From Clostridium sp. MD294 (GTDB lineage Bacteria; Bacillota; Clostridia; Lachnospirales; Anaerotignaceae): a DNA stretch of 64,000 nt. The stretch covers positions 1,364,001 to 1,428,000 of the forward strand of contig NZ_CP097810.1 of NCBI RefSeq assembly GCF_000364165.2, written 5' to 3'. Made by a program: the position numbers and the translations under genes. Below, piece after piece: positions 18,697 to 27,117 of this stretch; the first letter of the stretch is position 1; each line of letters starts with the position of its first letter. Below the pieces are notes generated by a model. The model searched no databases. It worked only from the letters and a program-made list of their open reading frames with translations, and was not told the origin of the DNA.

Positions 18697-19143
18697 ATGA
18701 AGGAAGAACAAAATTTTTATATTATAGATAAAAGTGTTCTACCTGAAGTATTTTTAAAAGTAATGGAAGTCAAAAAATTGCTGGAGAGTGGAAAAGAGCG
18801 TACAGTACAAGATGCAACAGCAAAAATAGGCATTAGTAGAAGTGCTTTTTATAAATATAGAGATGCTGTTTTTCCGCTTTATGAAAACACAAGAGGGAAA
18901 ACAGTAACAATATCTATGAATTTAGACCACACACCAGGATTACTTTCTTCTGTGCTAAATAAAGCAGCAACATATGGAGCAAATATATTAACAATAAATC
19001 AAACAATCCCTATCAATGGTATAGCAAATGTAACATTAACCATTGAAACAAATGCTTTGATAGGGGATTTGGCAGGGTTAATGAAAACAATAGAAACAAC
19101 AGAAGGAATACAATCTCTTAAAATTGTAGCAAGAGAGTCTTAA
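18697..19143 (+). CDS. ACT-domain protein of the UPF0735/PheB family
   Basis: A 148-aa protein. The first ~65 residues hold a helix-turn-helix-like segment (ERTVQDATAKIGISRSAFYKYRDAV) and the rest is an ACT domain (VTISMNLDHTPGLLSSVLNKAATYGANI). UPF0735 proteins (B. subtilis YszB/PheB) lie next to threonine-pathway genes in many Firmicutes, as here with hom-thrB-lysC 0.7 kb downstream. It probably senses an amino acid, but the regulated step is unproven. AAAGGGGGA precedes the ATG. Confidence 0.88.
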   Translation: MKEEQNFYIIDKSVLPEVFLKVMEVKKLLESGKERTVQDATAKIGISRSAFYKYRDAVFPLYENTRGKTVTISMNLDHTPGLLSSVLNKAATYGANILTINQTIPINGIANVTLTIETNALIGDLAGLMKTIETTEGIQSLKIVARES

Positions 19144-19158
19144 ATAGTAATAAAAAGC

Positions 19159-19753
19159 TCCCAATTCGGTTTTATGCTTCCAGATGAATGTAATGAATAA
19201 ATATTACTGTTAGATTATGTAAATTACTGTTTAGTATAGTGGAGGTAAATATCAGAAATATGGTATGGCTGAATACAGATGATTACAAAAATCAAGAATA
19301 TGTGGAATTAAGGTTAAATGCACCAAAAAGCGAAAAAATATGTCTGGAATTTCATCCTCTAAAAATGTCTTGTGAGCCTGACTGGAATCCAATGTGGGAA
19401 GAATGGCACTGTTATATTTCTCCGTTAAGAATTTATAAACAGGATTATGAGCTTTTGCTTAACTACTTCAATAAAATATATCCTATCAAAGATGCCTTTG
19501 ATGGAACATTAGAAGCGGTTTTTGATGTGTGTTTTTGTAATTGGATTGGAAAAAGTGATTGGCATAGCATTATTGATGAAATAGAGCGAGATTTGAACTG
19601 CGTTAGTAACGATAAAAAAGGATTACTCACAGATTTTATTGCATGGATAAAAAAGGCACTTAAGCATACATCTATTATTATAGTTGAAAGTAATTTATAA
19701 ATACTCATTTGTTTTAAGCCTGGGGACTTTGGGAACACAAAGTCGAATTGGGA
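19159..19753. repeat. 10-bp inverted repeat bracketing a small gene
   Basis: TCCCAATTCG at 19159-19168 and its exact reverse complement CGAATTGGGA at 19744-19753 enclose 575 bp that contain one unknown gene and little else. A GACTTTG/CAAAGTC hairpin (19725-19744) abuts the right arm. The segment splits the ACT-domain gene from hom, which are usually adjacent. No transposase is present. Confidence 0.4.
19260..19700 (+). CDS. Unknown 146-aa protein
   Basis: I do not recognise this protein. It is soluble, acidic and rich in Trp (PDWNPMWEEWHCYISP, NWIGKSDWHSII), a composition seen in some immunity-type or phage-associated proteins, but no family can be named. The start is uncertain: GGAGG at 19241-19245 lies 14 nt from ATG 19260, while GTG 19239 is inside that site. 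Its base composition is a little richer in G/C than the neighbours and it sits inside a 10-bp inverted repeat, so recent acquisition is possible. Confidence 0.55.
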   Translation: MVWLNTDDYKNQEYVELRLNAPKSEKICLEFHPLKMSCEPDWNPMWEEWHCYISPLRIYKQDYELLLNYFNKIYPIKDAFDGTLEAVFDVCFCNWIGKSDWHSIIDEIERDLNCVSNDKKGLLTDFIAWIKKALKHTSIIIVESNL

Positions 19754-19819
19754 TATAAAAAATAATAAAAAATAAAAGAAAGGATAAAACCACATAAATG
19801 TGGTAATAAGGTGAAAAAA

Positions 19820-21055
19820 ATGGTGAATATAGCAATATTAGGTTTTGGAACAGTAGGCTCAGGAGTATATGAAGTAGCAACAAAAAATAGAGAAGTCATT
19901 ACAAGAAAAGCAGGCATGGAAATCAATATAAAATATGTATTAGATTTGAGAGAATTTCCAGACCATGAAGTGAATAAAGTATTAACACATGATATAAATG
20001 ATATATTGAATGATGAAAGTGTTCAGGTAGTTGTAGAAGTAATGGGCGGCGTTGATGTGCCATATAAATTTGTAAAAGGAGCATTGGAGAAAGGAAAACA
20101 CGTAGTAACATCAAATAAGGCATTGGTTGCAGCAAAAGGTCCTGAATTGCTTCACATTGCGAAAGAAAAAAATGTAAATTTCCTTTTTGAGGCAAGTGTT
20201 GGCGGAGGTATACCAATATTGCGTTCTATGAACCGCTCTCTGACAGCAGATGTTATATTGGAAGTAATGGGTATATTAAATGGTACAACAAATTATATAT
20301 TAACAGAGATGACAGAAAATGGTTTAGCATTTGATGATGTATTAAAGACAGCACAGGAATTAGGATATGCCGAAAAAGACCCTACAGCAGATGTAGAAGG
20401 TTATGATGCTTGTCGAAAAATAGCAATACTTTCTTCATTAGCTTATGGCAAAACAGCGAATTTTGAAGAAATATTAACAGAAGGTATTACTAAAATTACT
20501 AAAATAGATATTTCTTATGCCAAAAAGTGCAAATCTGTGATAAAATTAGTAGGTGTCAGTAAAAATACTCCAGAAGGTATTTCTGCATTTGTTGCTCCTA
20601 TGCTTTTACCAAAAGAACACCCACTTTCTAATGTAAATGGTTCATTTAATGCCATATTTGTAAAAGGAAATATGGTAGGAGATGTAATGTTTTATGGTAG
20701 AGGAGCAGGAAGTTTGCCTACAGCGAGTGCAGTAGTATCTGATGTTGTAGCAGCAGTAAGACATAAACATTTGCACGTTGATGTAGATTGGACAACAGAA
20801 AAAATGGAAATATTGTCTAATGACCATATGAAAGTAAAAGCATTGGTGAGAATTGCAGGAGGAGAAGCAGAACAGAAAAAAGCACTTGATGTTTTTTTTG
20901 AAGGAGGCAGAGGCTGTAGTATTGTTACAATAGAAGAAGCAAAAGACGAATTTGCAGTCATTACAGGTATTGAAACTGAGAAATCTTTAGCAGAAAAAAT
21001 AGAACGACTTTCTAAAGAGATGCAAGTACGAAATAGAATTAGAATGGAGATGTAA
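19820..21055 (+). CDS. hom: Homoserine dehydrogenase
   Basis: A 411-aa NAD(P)-dependent homoserine dehydrogenase that reduces aspartate semialdehyde to homoserine. ILGFGTVGSGVYEV is the nucleotide-binding loop; TSNKALVAAKG, FEASVGGGIPILRSM, ILNGTTNYILTEM and AEKDPTADVEGYDACRKIAIL are the catalytic-domain signatures. The last ~75 residues form an ACT domain, as in the Thr-inhibited enzymes. ATG 19820 is preceded by AAGGTG; GTG 19811 is possible. First gene of hom-thrB-lysC; thrB starts 2 nt after the stop. Confidence 0.95.
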   Translation: MVNIAILGFGTVGSGVYEVATKNREVITRKAGMEINIKYVLDLREFPDHEVNKVLTHDINDILNDESVQVVVEVMGGVDVPYKFVKGALEKGKHVVTSNKALVAAKGPELLHIAKEKNVNFLFEASVGGGIPILRSMNRSLTADVILEVMGILNGTTNYILTEMTENGLAFDDVLKTAQELGYAEKDPTADVEGYDACRKIAILSSLAYGKTANFEEILTEGITKITKIDISYAKKCKSVIKLVGVSKNTPEGISAFVAPMLLPKEHPLSNVNGSFNAIFVKGNMVGDVMFYGRGAGSLPTASAVVSDVVAAVRHKHLHVDVDWTTEKMEILSNDHMKVKALVRIAGGEAEQKKALDVFFEGGRGCSIVTIEEAKDEFAVITGIETEKSLAEKIERLSKEMQVRNRIRMEM

Positions 21056-21057
21056 AA

Positions 21058-21960
21058 ATGATACACATAAAAGTACCAGCGACATCTGCAAATATGGGTC
21101 CTGGCTTTGATAGTATAGGCGTTGCATTACAGTTGTATAATCATTTGTGGTTTGAACAAATTGAGGAAGGATTAGAAATTATTGTGAAAAGAAAACACGA
21201 AATTGAAATTCCTACTGATAAAAACAATTTGATATATAAAACAATGGTAGACTTTTTTGCAGAAACAGGAAATGTAATGCCACCAGTAAGACTGATACAA
21301 GAAGACTATATTCCTATGGTAAGAGGACTGGGAAGTAGTGCAGCTTGTATAGTGGCAGGACTTTTGGCAGCAAATCATTTGTCAGGTTGTCACTATAGTA
21401 AAGAGGAACTGTCACAGATTGCAGCAAAAATAGAAGGACACCCAGATAATTCTAATCCTGCATTATTTGGAGGAATGGTAGTAGGAGCAACAGATTATAA
21501 TGAAATGCGTCATGTAAGATTAGATTTACCAAGTGATTTGGTATTTGCTATTATGGTACCAAATTTCCCTGTTTCTACACACGATGCAAGGCGTGTTTTA
21601 CCTTCTACTTATGATAGAAGTGATGCAGTATTTAATGCTTCAAGGGCAGCACTTTTAGTAGCGTCTATATATTCTGGAAATTATGAAAATTTGTCTATGG
21701 CAATGCAAGATAGTATTCATCAGCCTTATAGAAGCCAACTCATACCAGATATGGAAAGAATATTTAAAGCAGCAAAAAATTATGGTGCATTAGGTGCTTA
21801 TTTAAGTGGAGCAGGTTCTACACTTATGGCAGTATTGACAGACAAACAAGCAGAAACATTTCAGTATAAAATGGCAGCATATTTAAAAGCAATTCCAAAT
21901 GAATGGCAACTGACATTGCTGAAGCCAGATGAAAAAGGTGCTCAGCTTGTTGCAGAATGA
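21058..21960 (+). CDS. thrB: Homoserine kinase
   Basis: A 300-aa GHMP-family kinase that phosphorylates homoserine for threonine synthesis. VPATSANMGPGFDSIGVAL opens the protein, PMVRGLGSSAACIVAGL is the ATP-binding GHMP loop, and GAYLSGAGSTLMAV is the C-terminal motif 3. GGAGATG overlaps the end of hom as its ribosome binding site. threonine synthase (thrC) is not in this window. Confidence 0.95.
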   Translation: MIHIKVPATSANMGPGFDSIGVALQLYNHLWFEQIEEGLEIIVKRKHEIEIPTDKNNLIYKTMVDFFAETGNVMPPVRLIQEDYIPMVRGLGSSAACIVAGLLAANHLSGCHYSKEELSQIAAKIEGHPDNSNPALFGGMVVGATDYNEMRHVRLDLPSDLVFAIMVPNFPVSTHDARRVLPSTYDRSDAVFNASRAALLVASIYSGNYENLSMAMQDSIHQPYRSQLIPDMERIFKAAKNYGALGAYLSGAGSTLMAVLTDKQAETFQYKMAAYLKAIPNEWQLTLLKPDEKGAQLVAE

Positions 21961-21976
21961 CAGGAGGTTAAATAAA

Positions 21977-23203
21977 TTGTTAATTGTACAAAAATTCGGT
22001 GGCAGCTCTGTTGCCAATAAAGAGCGTATATTTAATGTAGCAAAAAGAATTATTGATACTCATAACGCAGGAAATGATGTTGTTGTAGTACTTTCTGCAC
22101 AGGGAGATACTACAGATGAATTGATTGAAAAAGCACATGAAATCAATCCAAAGGCTTCTAAAAGAGAAATGGATATGCTTCTTTCTACAGGAGAACAACA
22201 ATCTGTAGCATTGATGGCAATGGCAATTAATAGCTTAGGAGCAAGAGCAATTTCATTAAATGCTATGCAGGTAGGTATTGATACAACCTCTACATATGGA
22301 AATGCTCGTATTAAAACCATTAGTAGAGGAAGAATTGAGCATGAACTGGATAGAAAAAATATTGTAATTATCACAGGATTTCAGGGAGTAAATAAATATG
22401 AAGATATAACAACATTGGGTAGAGGTGGCTCTGATACATCAGCAGTTGCGTTAGCAGCAAGACTGCATGCGGATTTATGTGAAATTTACACAGATGTAGA
22501 TGGTGTATATACAGCAGACCCAAGAGTGGTAAAAGATGCAAAAAAGCTGAATGAAATTAGCTATGATGAAATGCTGGAGTTGGCATCACTGGGAGCAAAA
22601 GTACTGCATAATCGTTCTGTAGAAATGGCAAAGAAATATAATGTCAAATTAGTAGTACGCTCTAGTATGTCAGATGCAGAAGGTACAGTAGTTAAGGAGG
22701 AATGTAAAGTGGAAAAAATGCTTATCAGCGGTGTGGCGGCAGATAAAGATGTATCAAGGATTTCACTGGTTGGTGTAAAAGATAAACCTGGAATAGCTTT
22801 TGAAGTATTTTCATTAATGGCAAGAGAAAAAATTAGTGTAGATATTATATTGCAGTCTATAGGACGTGATGATACAAAAGATATATCATTTACAGTAGCA
22901 AAAAGCGATTTGGAACAGACATTAAAAGTATTAGAACAAAATCAGCAAAGATTAACAGCACAAAAAATTGTGCATGATGATAAAATTGCAAAACTGTCTG
23001 TAGTTGGTGCAGGTATGGCAACAAATCCAGGCGTAGCTTCATTGTTTTTTGAGGCATTGTATGATGCTGATGTAAATATTAGTATGATTTCTACTTCTGA
23101 GATTAAAATATCTGTATTGATTGATGAGAGTGAAGTAGATGTTGCTATGAATTCTGTACATGATAAATTTAAAACAGCAACAGCAAGTATGAGAAAACAT
23201 TAA
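21977..23203 (+). CDS. lysC: Aspartate kinase
   Basis: A 408-aa monofunctional aspartokinase catalysing the first step of the aspartate pathway. VQKFGGSSVANKERI is the N-terminal signature; GRGGSDTSAVALAARL and CEIYTDVDGVYTADPR complete the kinase domain. Two ACT domains occupy residues ~265-408 (ISLVGVKDKPGIAFEVFSLM; KLSVVGAGMATNPGVASLF). The start is TTG 21977 with AGGAGG 9 nt upstream. In the threonine operon, so probably the Thr-responsive isoform; this is inference. Confidence 0.95.
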   Translation: MLIVQKFGGSSVANKERIFNVAKRIIDTHNAGNDVVVVLSAQGDTTDELIEKAHEINPKASKREMDMLLSTGEQQSVALMAMAINSLGARAISLNAMQVGIDTTSTYGNARIKTISRGRIEHELDRKNIVIITGFQGVNKYEDITTLGRGGSDTSAVALAARLHADLCEIYTDVDGVYTADPRVVKDAKKLNEISYDEMLELASLGAKVLHNRSVEMAKKYNVKLVVRSSMSDAEGTVVKEECKVEKMLISGVAADKDVSRISLVGVKDKPGIAFEVFSLMAREKISVDIILQSIGRDDTKDISFTVAKSDLEQTLKVLEQNQQRLTAQKIVHDDKIAKLSVVGAGMATNPGVASLFFEALYDADVNISMISTSEIKISVLIDESEVDVAMNSVHDKFKTATASMRKH

Positions 23204-23219
23204 TAATACATTATAAAAG

Positions 23220-23245
23220 ACGGAACTGCTTTGTTCCGTTTTTTG
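23220..23245 (+). terminator. Terminator of hom-thrB-lysC
   Basis: ACGGAAC pairs with GTTCCGT around a 6-nt loop and runs into TTTTTT. Confidence 0.85.
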
Positions 23246-23273
23246 TATTTTTATAAAGAGAAGGGGGATTTTT

Positions 23274-24068
23274 ATGCCAAATGGTATATTTGAAGAATTA
23301 AAAAAACTAGATTGTGTAGAAGCTATTGCATTAGGAGGCTCAAGAGCATCAGAAGTGTATGATGAAAATTCTGATTATGATGTATATGTTTATATAACAG
23401 ATAATATTGATGAAACAATACGAAAAGAAGTATTGTCTAAATATTGTAGTTATATTGAAATTGGAAATCATTTTTGGGAATATGAAGATAATTGTGTATT
23501 AAATAATGGAATTGATATTGATATTTTGTATCGTAATTTAGATGATTTTTGTGAAAAAATAGAAAATGTAGTAGTACATTGTCAAGCTGCAAATGCTTAT
23601 ACTACTTGTATGTGGCATAATTTAATAAATTGTGTGATATTGTATGATAAAAATAGCAGACTAGAAGCAGCAAAGAAAAGATTTAATGTACCATATCCTA
23701 AAAAACTCAAAAAAGCAATTATAAAAAGACAAATACAATTAATGGATAGTGCTATGCCAGCATATAAAGTACAAATAGCAAAAGCGGTAAAAAGAAAAGA
23801 TTTTGTAAGTATAAATCATAGAGTAACAGAATTTTTAGCTTCCTATTTTGATGTACTATTTGCATTAAATGAAAAAACACATATAGGAGAAAAACGTCTT
23901 GTAGAATGGTGTAAAAATAATTGCATGATACTGCCAGAGGACTTTGAAAAAAATATAAATAGATTGTTTCACAGTATGTATTGTGAAAATGAAAATATTG
24001 TAATAGATGATGTCAATAGAATAATAGAATGTATTAAAAAAGTAATTGATGTTGAAATAGAAAAATAA
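23274..24068 (+). CDS. DUF4037-like nucleotidyltransferase
   Basis: A 264-aa protein with a Pol-beta-type nucleotidyltransferase domain at residues ~1-100: LGGSRASEVYDENSDYDVYV contains the GS and DxD metal-binding signature, and IDIDIL may supply the third Asp. The C-terminal half is helical and resembles DUF4037. Members include antibiotic-adenylyltransferase relatives, but the substrate is unknown. AAGGGGGA precedes the ATG. It is flanked by its own terminators and is a single-gene unit. Confidence 0.75.
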   Translation: MPNGIFEELKKLDCVEAIALGGSRASEVYDENSDYDVYVYITDNIDETIRKEVLSKYCSYIEIGNHFWEYEDNCVLNNGIDIDILYRNLDDFCEKIENVVVHCQAANAYTTCMWHNLINCVILYDKNSRLEAAKKRFNVPYPKKLKKAIIKRQIQLMDSAMPAYKVQIAKAVKRKDFVSINHRVTEFLASYFDVLFALNEKTHIGEKRLVEWCKNNCMILPEDFEKNINRLFHSMYCENENIVIDDVNRIIECIKKVIDVEIEK

Positions 24069-24074
24069 TAATAT

Positions 24075-24112
24075 AAAAAAGAGCATATTTTGTAATATGT
24101 TCTTTTATTTTT
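24075..24112 (+). terminator. Terminator after nucleotidyltransferase gene
   Basis: AAAAGAGCATATT pairs with AATATGTTCTTTT (one G-U), followed by ATTTTTTC. Confidence 0.8.
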
Positions 24113-24341
24113 TCTAAAACTTTATAAAATCATGTTTTTACAATGCTGTTGATGATATTAATTGGTTGTTTGTTTCTATAAATTAGTAGAAGAAATAATT
24201 CTTTTTTTGTAATAATTACATCAAAAAAACTAAAATAATATTTAATACATATTTTAAAAAATTTTTTAATAATAAGATATTATTGAATAAAAAGGAATAA
24301 TTTAAGAGCATTTACTTTGTATTTTAGTAAAATGATATATA
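24113..24341. other. Intergenic stretch, nothing recognised
   Basis: An AT-rich gap between two terminators. I see no credible ribosome binding site with a reading frame, no tRNA-like fold and no repeat. Confidence 0.6.
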
Positions 24342-24382
24342 AAAAGAGCCTTTTTTCAAAAAAATGAAAAGGCTCTTTTGTT
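24342..24382 (-). terminator. Terminator downstream of ssrA
   Basis: A 13-14-bp stem, AAAAGAGCCTTTTT with GAAAAGGCTCTTTT, has T-runs on both sides. On the minus strand it lies 76 bp past the tmRNA 3' end. Confidence 0.75.
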
Positions 24383-24457
24383 ACTTTCTATTGCTGTTAT
24401 AACGTTAAAATGTTTTAAAATTGAAGGTTTACAATATTATACAATATTACCAATTTA

Positions 24458-24805
24458 TGGAGATGAGGGGAATTGAACCCCTGTCCGAAAACCTCTCCAT
24501 AAGGACTTCTCCCATCACAGCTTTTCTTTTGACATTCCTTCAGAATATCGCCGAAGAGCAGGCTATATTCTTCAGTAGCTTCATAAATCTTTTCTGTTGG
24601 CAAAGCTTACAACAGAAAGTGCATCACCTGTCGACGCCAGACCCTCTAGCGGTGATAGACTAGAGGCTGACGAGCAGCACTTAGGCTGCCATTAAAGTAT
24701 AATCTTTGTCTTTTCTTTTTAAAGTTTTCGGTTTGATATGCAGTTACCGAGACTGCAGATGGCTATCCCTACTTTCAAAATTCCCGTCGAAACCATTACA
24801 TCCCC
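24458..24805 (-). ncRNA. ssrA: tmRNA
   Basis: Transfer-messenger RNA of 348 nt, which rescues stalled ribosomes together with SmpB. The 5' end GGGGATG pairs with 3' CATCTCC as the acceptor stem, with A as discriminator; CCA is not encoded. GTAATGGTTTCGACGGG follows the 5' end and GGACAGGGGTTCAATTCC forms the T arm. A reading frame inside ends in D-Y-T-L-M-A-A then TAA, the expected position of the proteolysis tag. smpB is 42 bp away on the same strand. Confidence 0.95.
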
Positions 24806-24846
24806 TTATACTAAAAATATATTATAATCAATTTGATGTTAAAAAA

Positions 24847-25320
24847 TTATAGAGTTAAATTTCTAATTTTAAAATCTTTTTCTGCTTGGCGGCGTTGGTC
24901 ATTTTTGGCTATAGTTTGCCTTTTGTCATAAAGTTTTTTACCTTTTGCGACACCAATATCTACTTTTACAAGACCTCTATCAAAATATACTTTTAAAGGT
25001 ACAACAGTATATCCTGTAGCCTGTATAGCACTAAAAATTTTTCTGATTTGGCTTTTGTGCAAAAGCAACTTTCTGGTACGCAAAGGATTTTTATTAAAAA
25101 CATTACCTTGTTCGTAAGGACTTATGTGCATACTATAAAGAAGAGCTTCCATATTTTCAATACGAATAAAACTTTCTTTTAAACTGCATTTGCCTTGACG
25201 AAGGGATTTCACTTCTGTTCCAGTGAGGGCAATACCAGCCTGAAAAGTTTCTTCAATAAAATAATCATGGTATGCTTTTTTATTTTGAGCGATAAGCCTT
25301 TTTGTTTTTTCTTTTGCCAT
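24847..25320 (-). CDS. smpB: SsrA-binding protein SmpB
   Basis: A 157-aa tmRNA-binding protein needed for trans-translation. ARNK-like start ([24 protein letters not shown]), [30 protein letters not shown], and KLLLHKSQI are family signatures; the basic tail [21 protein letters not shown] (quoted only as residues ~130-150) reaches the decoding centre. AAAGGTG precedes ATG 25320; a frame 8 residues longer has no such support. Next to ssrA. Confidence 0.95.
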   Translation of the reverse strand: MAKEKTKRLIAQNKKAYHDYFIEETFQAGIALTGTEVKSLRQGKCSLKESFIRIENMEALLYSMHISPYEQGNVFNKNPLRTRKLLLHKSQIRKIFSAIQATGYTVVPLKVYFDRGLVKVDIGVAKGKKLYDKRQTIAKNDQRRQAEKDFKIRNLTL

Positions 25321-25434
25321 AATAACACCTTTTTCTGCATACAAATCAATTATAATCGTTTTTTATTATATCATAGTTATAAAAAAAAGCAAGTAACAAA
25401 AATATTACAAAAAGTATAATATTTTGCAAAAAAT

Positions 25435-25471
25435 AAAAAAGCACTTTGTAAAAATAAAAAAGTGCTTTTTT
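25435..25471. terminator. Bidirectional terminator
   Basis: AAAAAAGCACTTT pairs with AAAGTGCTTTTTT, with T6 in both directions. On the minus strand it follows the 75-aa gene that ends at 25501. Confidence 0.85.
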
Positions 25472-25500
25472 AAATCTTAATAATGTTTTATATTAAGGTA

Positions 25501-25728
25501 TTAAGCGTTTACATCGACACGATTAACAATCGGAATAGTATTTATTTTTTCATAAGAGATTTGTGCTTCTTCTGGAGTATGTTCTACTTCGTTGAACTCT
25601 TCTTGATATAGATTTATTTTGATATTTTGTATAGACTGTGCTACACTCCATAGTTGACGTACTTTTTCCATTGTTTCTTCATCGACGTGGGTATCTTGAT
25701 GTATAATGCTTTCTTTGTTTGACGTCAT
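25501..25728 (-). CDS. Unknown 75-aa acidic protein
   Basis: I do not recognise this protein. It is small, acidic and mostly helical (EETMEKVRQLWSVAQSIQNIKINLY), with no signal peptide. A strong AAAGGAGG binding site precedes the ATG and a terminator follows, so it is likely a real single-gene unit. Confidence 0.65.
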   Translation of the reverse strand: MTSNKESIIHQDTHVDEETMEKVRQLWSVAQSIQNIKINLYQEEFNEVEHTPEEAQISYEKINTIPIVNRVDVNA

Positions 25729-26011
25729 AAAAACCTCCTTTAAAAATAATTTTATTGTTTTTGTAAATTAAGATATAAATTTAGAAAAATATAAATTTAC
25801 AAAAAGATAAAATGTACCAATACGAAACGAGAAAATTTTATGAATAGAAAATAAAATTTATATAGAAAGTATATCATAAAATAATTAAAATGAAAAGATA
25901 GAATAGTAAAGTTTGCTATTGCTTTATGTATATGTAGTAATTTAACTATAGAAATATATATTAAATAAAATAAATATAGAAATAAAAAATTATAGAAAAA
26001 TAAAAAAGGGA
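25729..26011. other. Intergenic stretch upstream of rplS promoter
   Basis: Very AT-rich. A minus-strand open frame crosses it but has no ribosome binding site and a composition typical of random AT-rich DNA. Nothing else recognised. Confidence 0.6.
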
Positions 26012-26040
26012 TTGCTTTTTTTAAAATGAGGTGATATAAT
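26012..26040 (+). promoter_or_regulatory. rplS promoter
   Basis: TTGCTT and TATAAT are 17 bp apart with TGA immediately before the -10 (extended -10). Confidence 0.75.
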
Positions 26041-26049
26041 ATATTACCG

Positions 26050-26105
26050 TGAGTACAGGCAGTCCGCTGTGATACAAGGGGTATCATAAGAATGTCTATG
26101 AGGAA
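26050..26105 (+). ncRNA. Candidate ribosomal L19 leader
   Basis: Between promoter and rplS the RNA can form ACAG/CTGT (26055-26070), TGATAC/GTATCA (26070-26086) and CATA/TATG hairpins in a row. Firmicute rplS genes often carry an autoregulatory L19 leader; position fits, but I could not align it to the family model. Confidence 0.45.
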
Positions 26106-26119
26106 GGGAGGAAACAAAA

Positions 26120-26464
26120 ATGGATATGATAAAAGAATTAGAAAAAGAACAACTTAAAAGTAATATTACACCTTTTAATGTAGGAGATACTATTCGTGTT
26201 TATGCGAAAGTTGTAGAAGGTACAAGAGAAAGATTGCAGATGTTCGAAGGCGTTGTGATTAAAAGACAAAACGGCGGTATTAGAGAAACATTTACAGTAA
26301 GAAGGATTGCTTCTGGTGTAGGTGTAGAAAGAACATGGCCTTTACACTCCCCAAGAATTGACCGTATTGAAGTAGTAAGACGTGGTATTGTAAGACGTGC
26401 AAAACTGTTCTACTTGAGAGATAAAGTTGGAAAAGCTGCAAAAGTAAAAGAAGTATTGAGATAA
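26120..26464 (+). CDS. rplS: 50S ribosomal protein L19
   Basis: A 114-aa L19 located at the 30S-50S interface. [40 protein letters not shown] and [15 protein letters not shown] are diagnostic. GGGAGG precedes the ATG. It has its own promoter and terminator here; the usual trmD-rplS neighbours are absent on the left. Confidence 0.97.
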   Translation: MDMIKELEKEQLKSNITPFNVGDTIRVYAKVVEGTRERLQMFEGVVIKRQNGGIRETFTVRRIASGVGVERTWPLHSPRIDRIEVVRRGIVRRAKLFYLRDKVGKAAKVKEVLR

Positions 26465-26476
26465 TCAAAAATAAGA

Positions 26477-26508
26477 GCCTTGATGGGGAAAACATCAAGG
26501 CTTTTTTT
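26477..26508 (+). terminator. Terminator after rplS
   Basis: GCCTTGATG pairs with CATCAAGGC (9 bp), followed by TTTTTTT. Confidence 0.9.
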
Positions 26509-26543
26509 CGTATCTATTGTATGTGTAAGGAGAAAAAAATAGT

Positions 26544-27110
26544 ATGACAGAGAAAAAAGAAATTCATTGGACAATACAATTAATAATGGTTGTTGTGTTT
26601 GTTTTTATATTGAGAACATTTATATTTGGAACAATTACAGTGAAAGGTTCTTCTATGGAACCTAATTTTCATCATGGAGATTTTGTAATAGTGAATAAAT
26701 TGGCATATCATGTAGGAGAACCGCAAAAAGGAGATATTGCAATATGCTGGTTGGATTCTGGCAATAGGAGAGAAAATATTATAAAAAGAGTGATAGGAGT
26801 ACCAGGAGATGAAATAGATATGCAAATAAGAGAAAAAGGTTGGGAGTGGGAGTATGTTTTGTATATCAATGGAGAAGAACAAAAAGAGAAGTATATAGCA
26901 GAAGCAATGCAGCAGGCAGGTACAATAAAGTATCCTTTTGTAGTAGAGGAAGGCTGTTATTTTGTTATGGGAGATAATAGAAATGCAAGTACAGATAGTA
27001 GAGAAGCAACAGTTGGAGCAATTCCAAAAGAAAATATAAAAGGTAAAGTTATTTTTAGAATATATCCTTTTGATAATGTAGGAACAATAAAAGAAATGAA
27101 AGAAAGGTGA
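26544..27110 (+). CDS. lepB: Signal peptidase I
   Basis: A 188-aa type I signal peptidase that cleaves Sec signal peptides outside the membrane. One N-terminal membrane anchor (about 10-28) is followed by the catalytic Ser37 in KGSSMEPNF and the general-base Lys81 in IIKRVIGVPGD. GDNRNASTDSR is the C-terminal box. Single anchor and length match Gram-positive SipS-type enzymes. rbgA follows 7 nt later, a common Firmicute pairing (rplS-lepB-rbgA). Confidence 0.95.
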   Translation: MTEKKEIHWTIQLIMVVVFVFILRTFIFGTITVKGSSMEPNFHHGDFVIVNKLAYHVGEPQKGDIAICWLDSGNRRENIIKRVIGVPGDEIDMQIREKGWEWEYVLYINGEEQKEKYIAEAMQQAGTIKYPFVVEEGCYFVMGDNRNASTDSREATVGAIPKENIKGKVIFRIYPFDNVGTIKEMKER

Positions 27111-27117
27111 TAATAAT

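Noticed and set aside
19690..19819. T-box or threonine attenuator in front of hom
   Set aside because: Only short hairpins are present; no T-box TGGNACC-type sequence, no Thr-codon leader peptide and no terminator before the start.
24415..24663. Open frames on both strands across 24.4-24.66 kb
   Set aside because: They lie inside the tmRNA gene.
25797..26117. 106-codon minus-strand open frame upstream of rplS
   Set aside because: Very AT-rich, no ribosome binding site, overlaps the rplS promoter and leader; amino acid composition is that of random AT-rich DNA.
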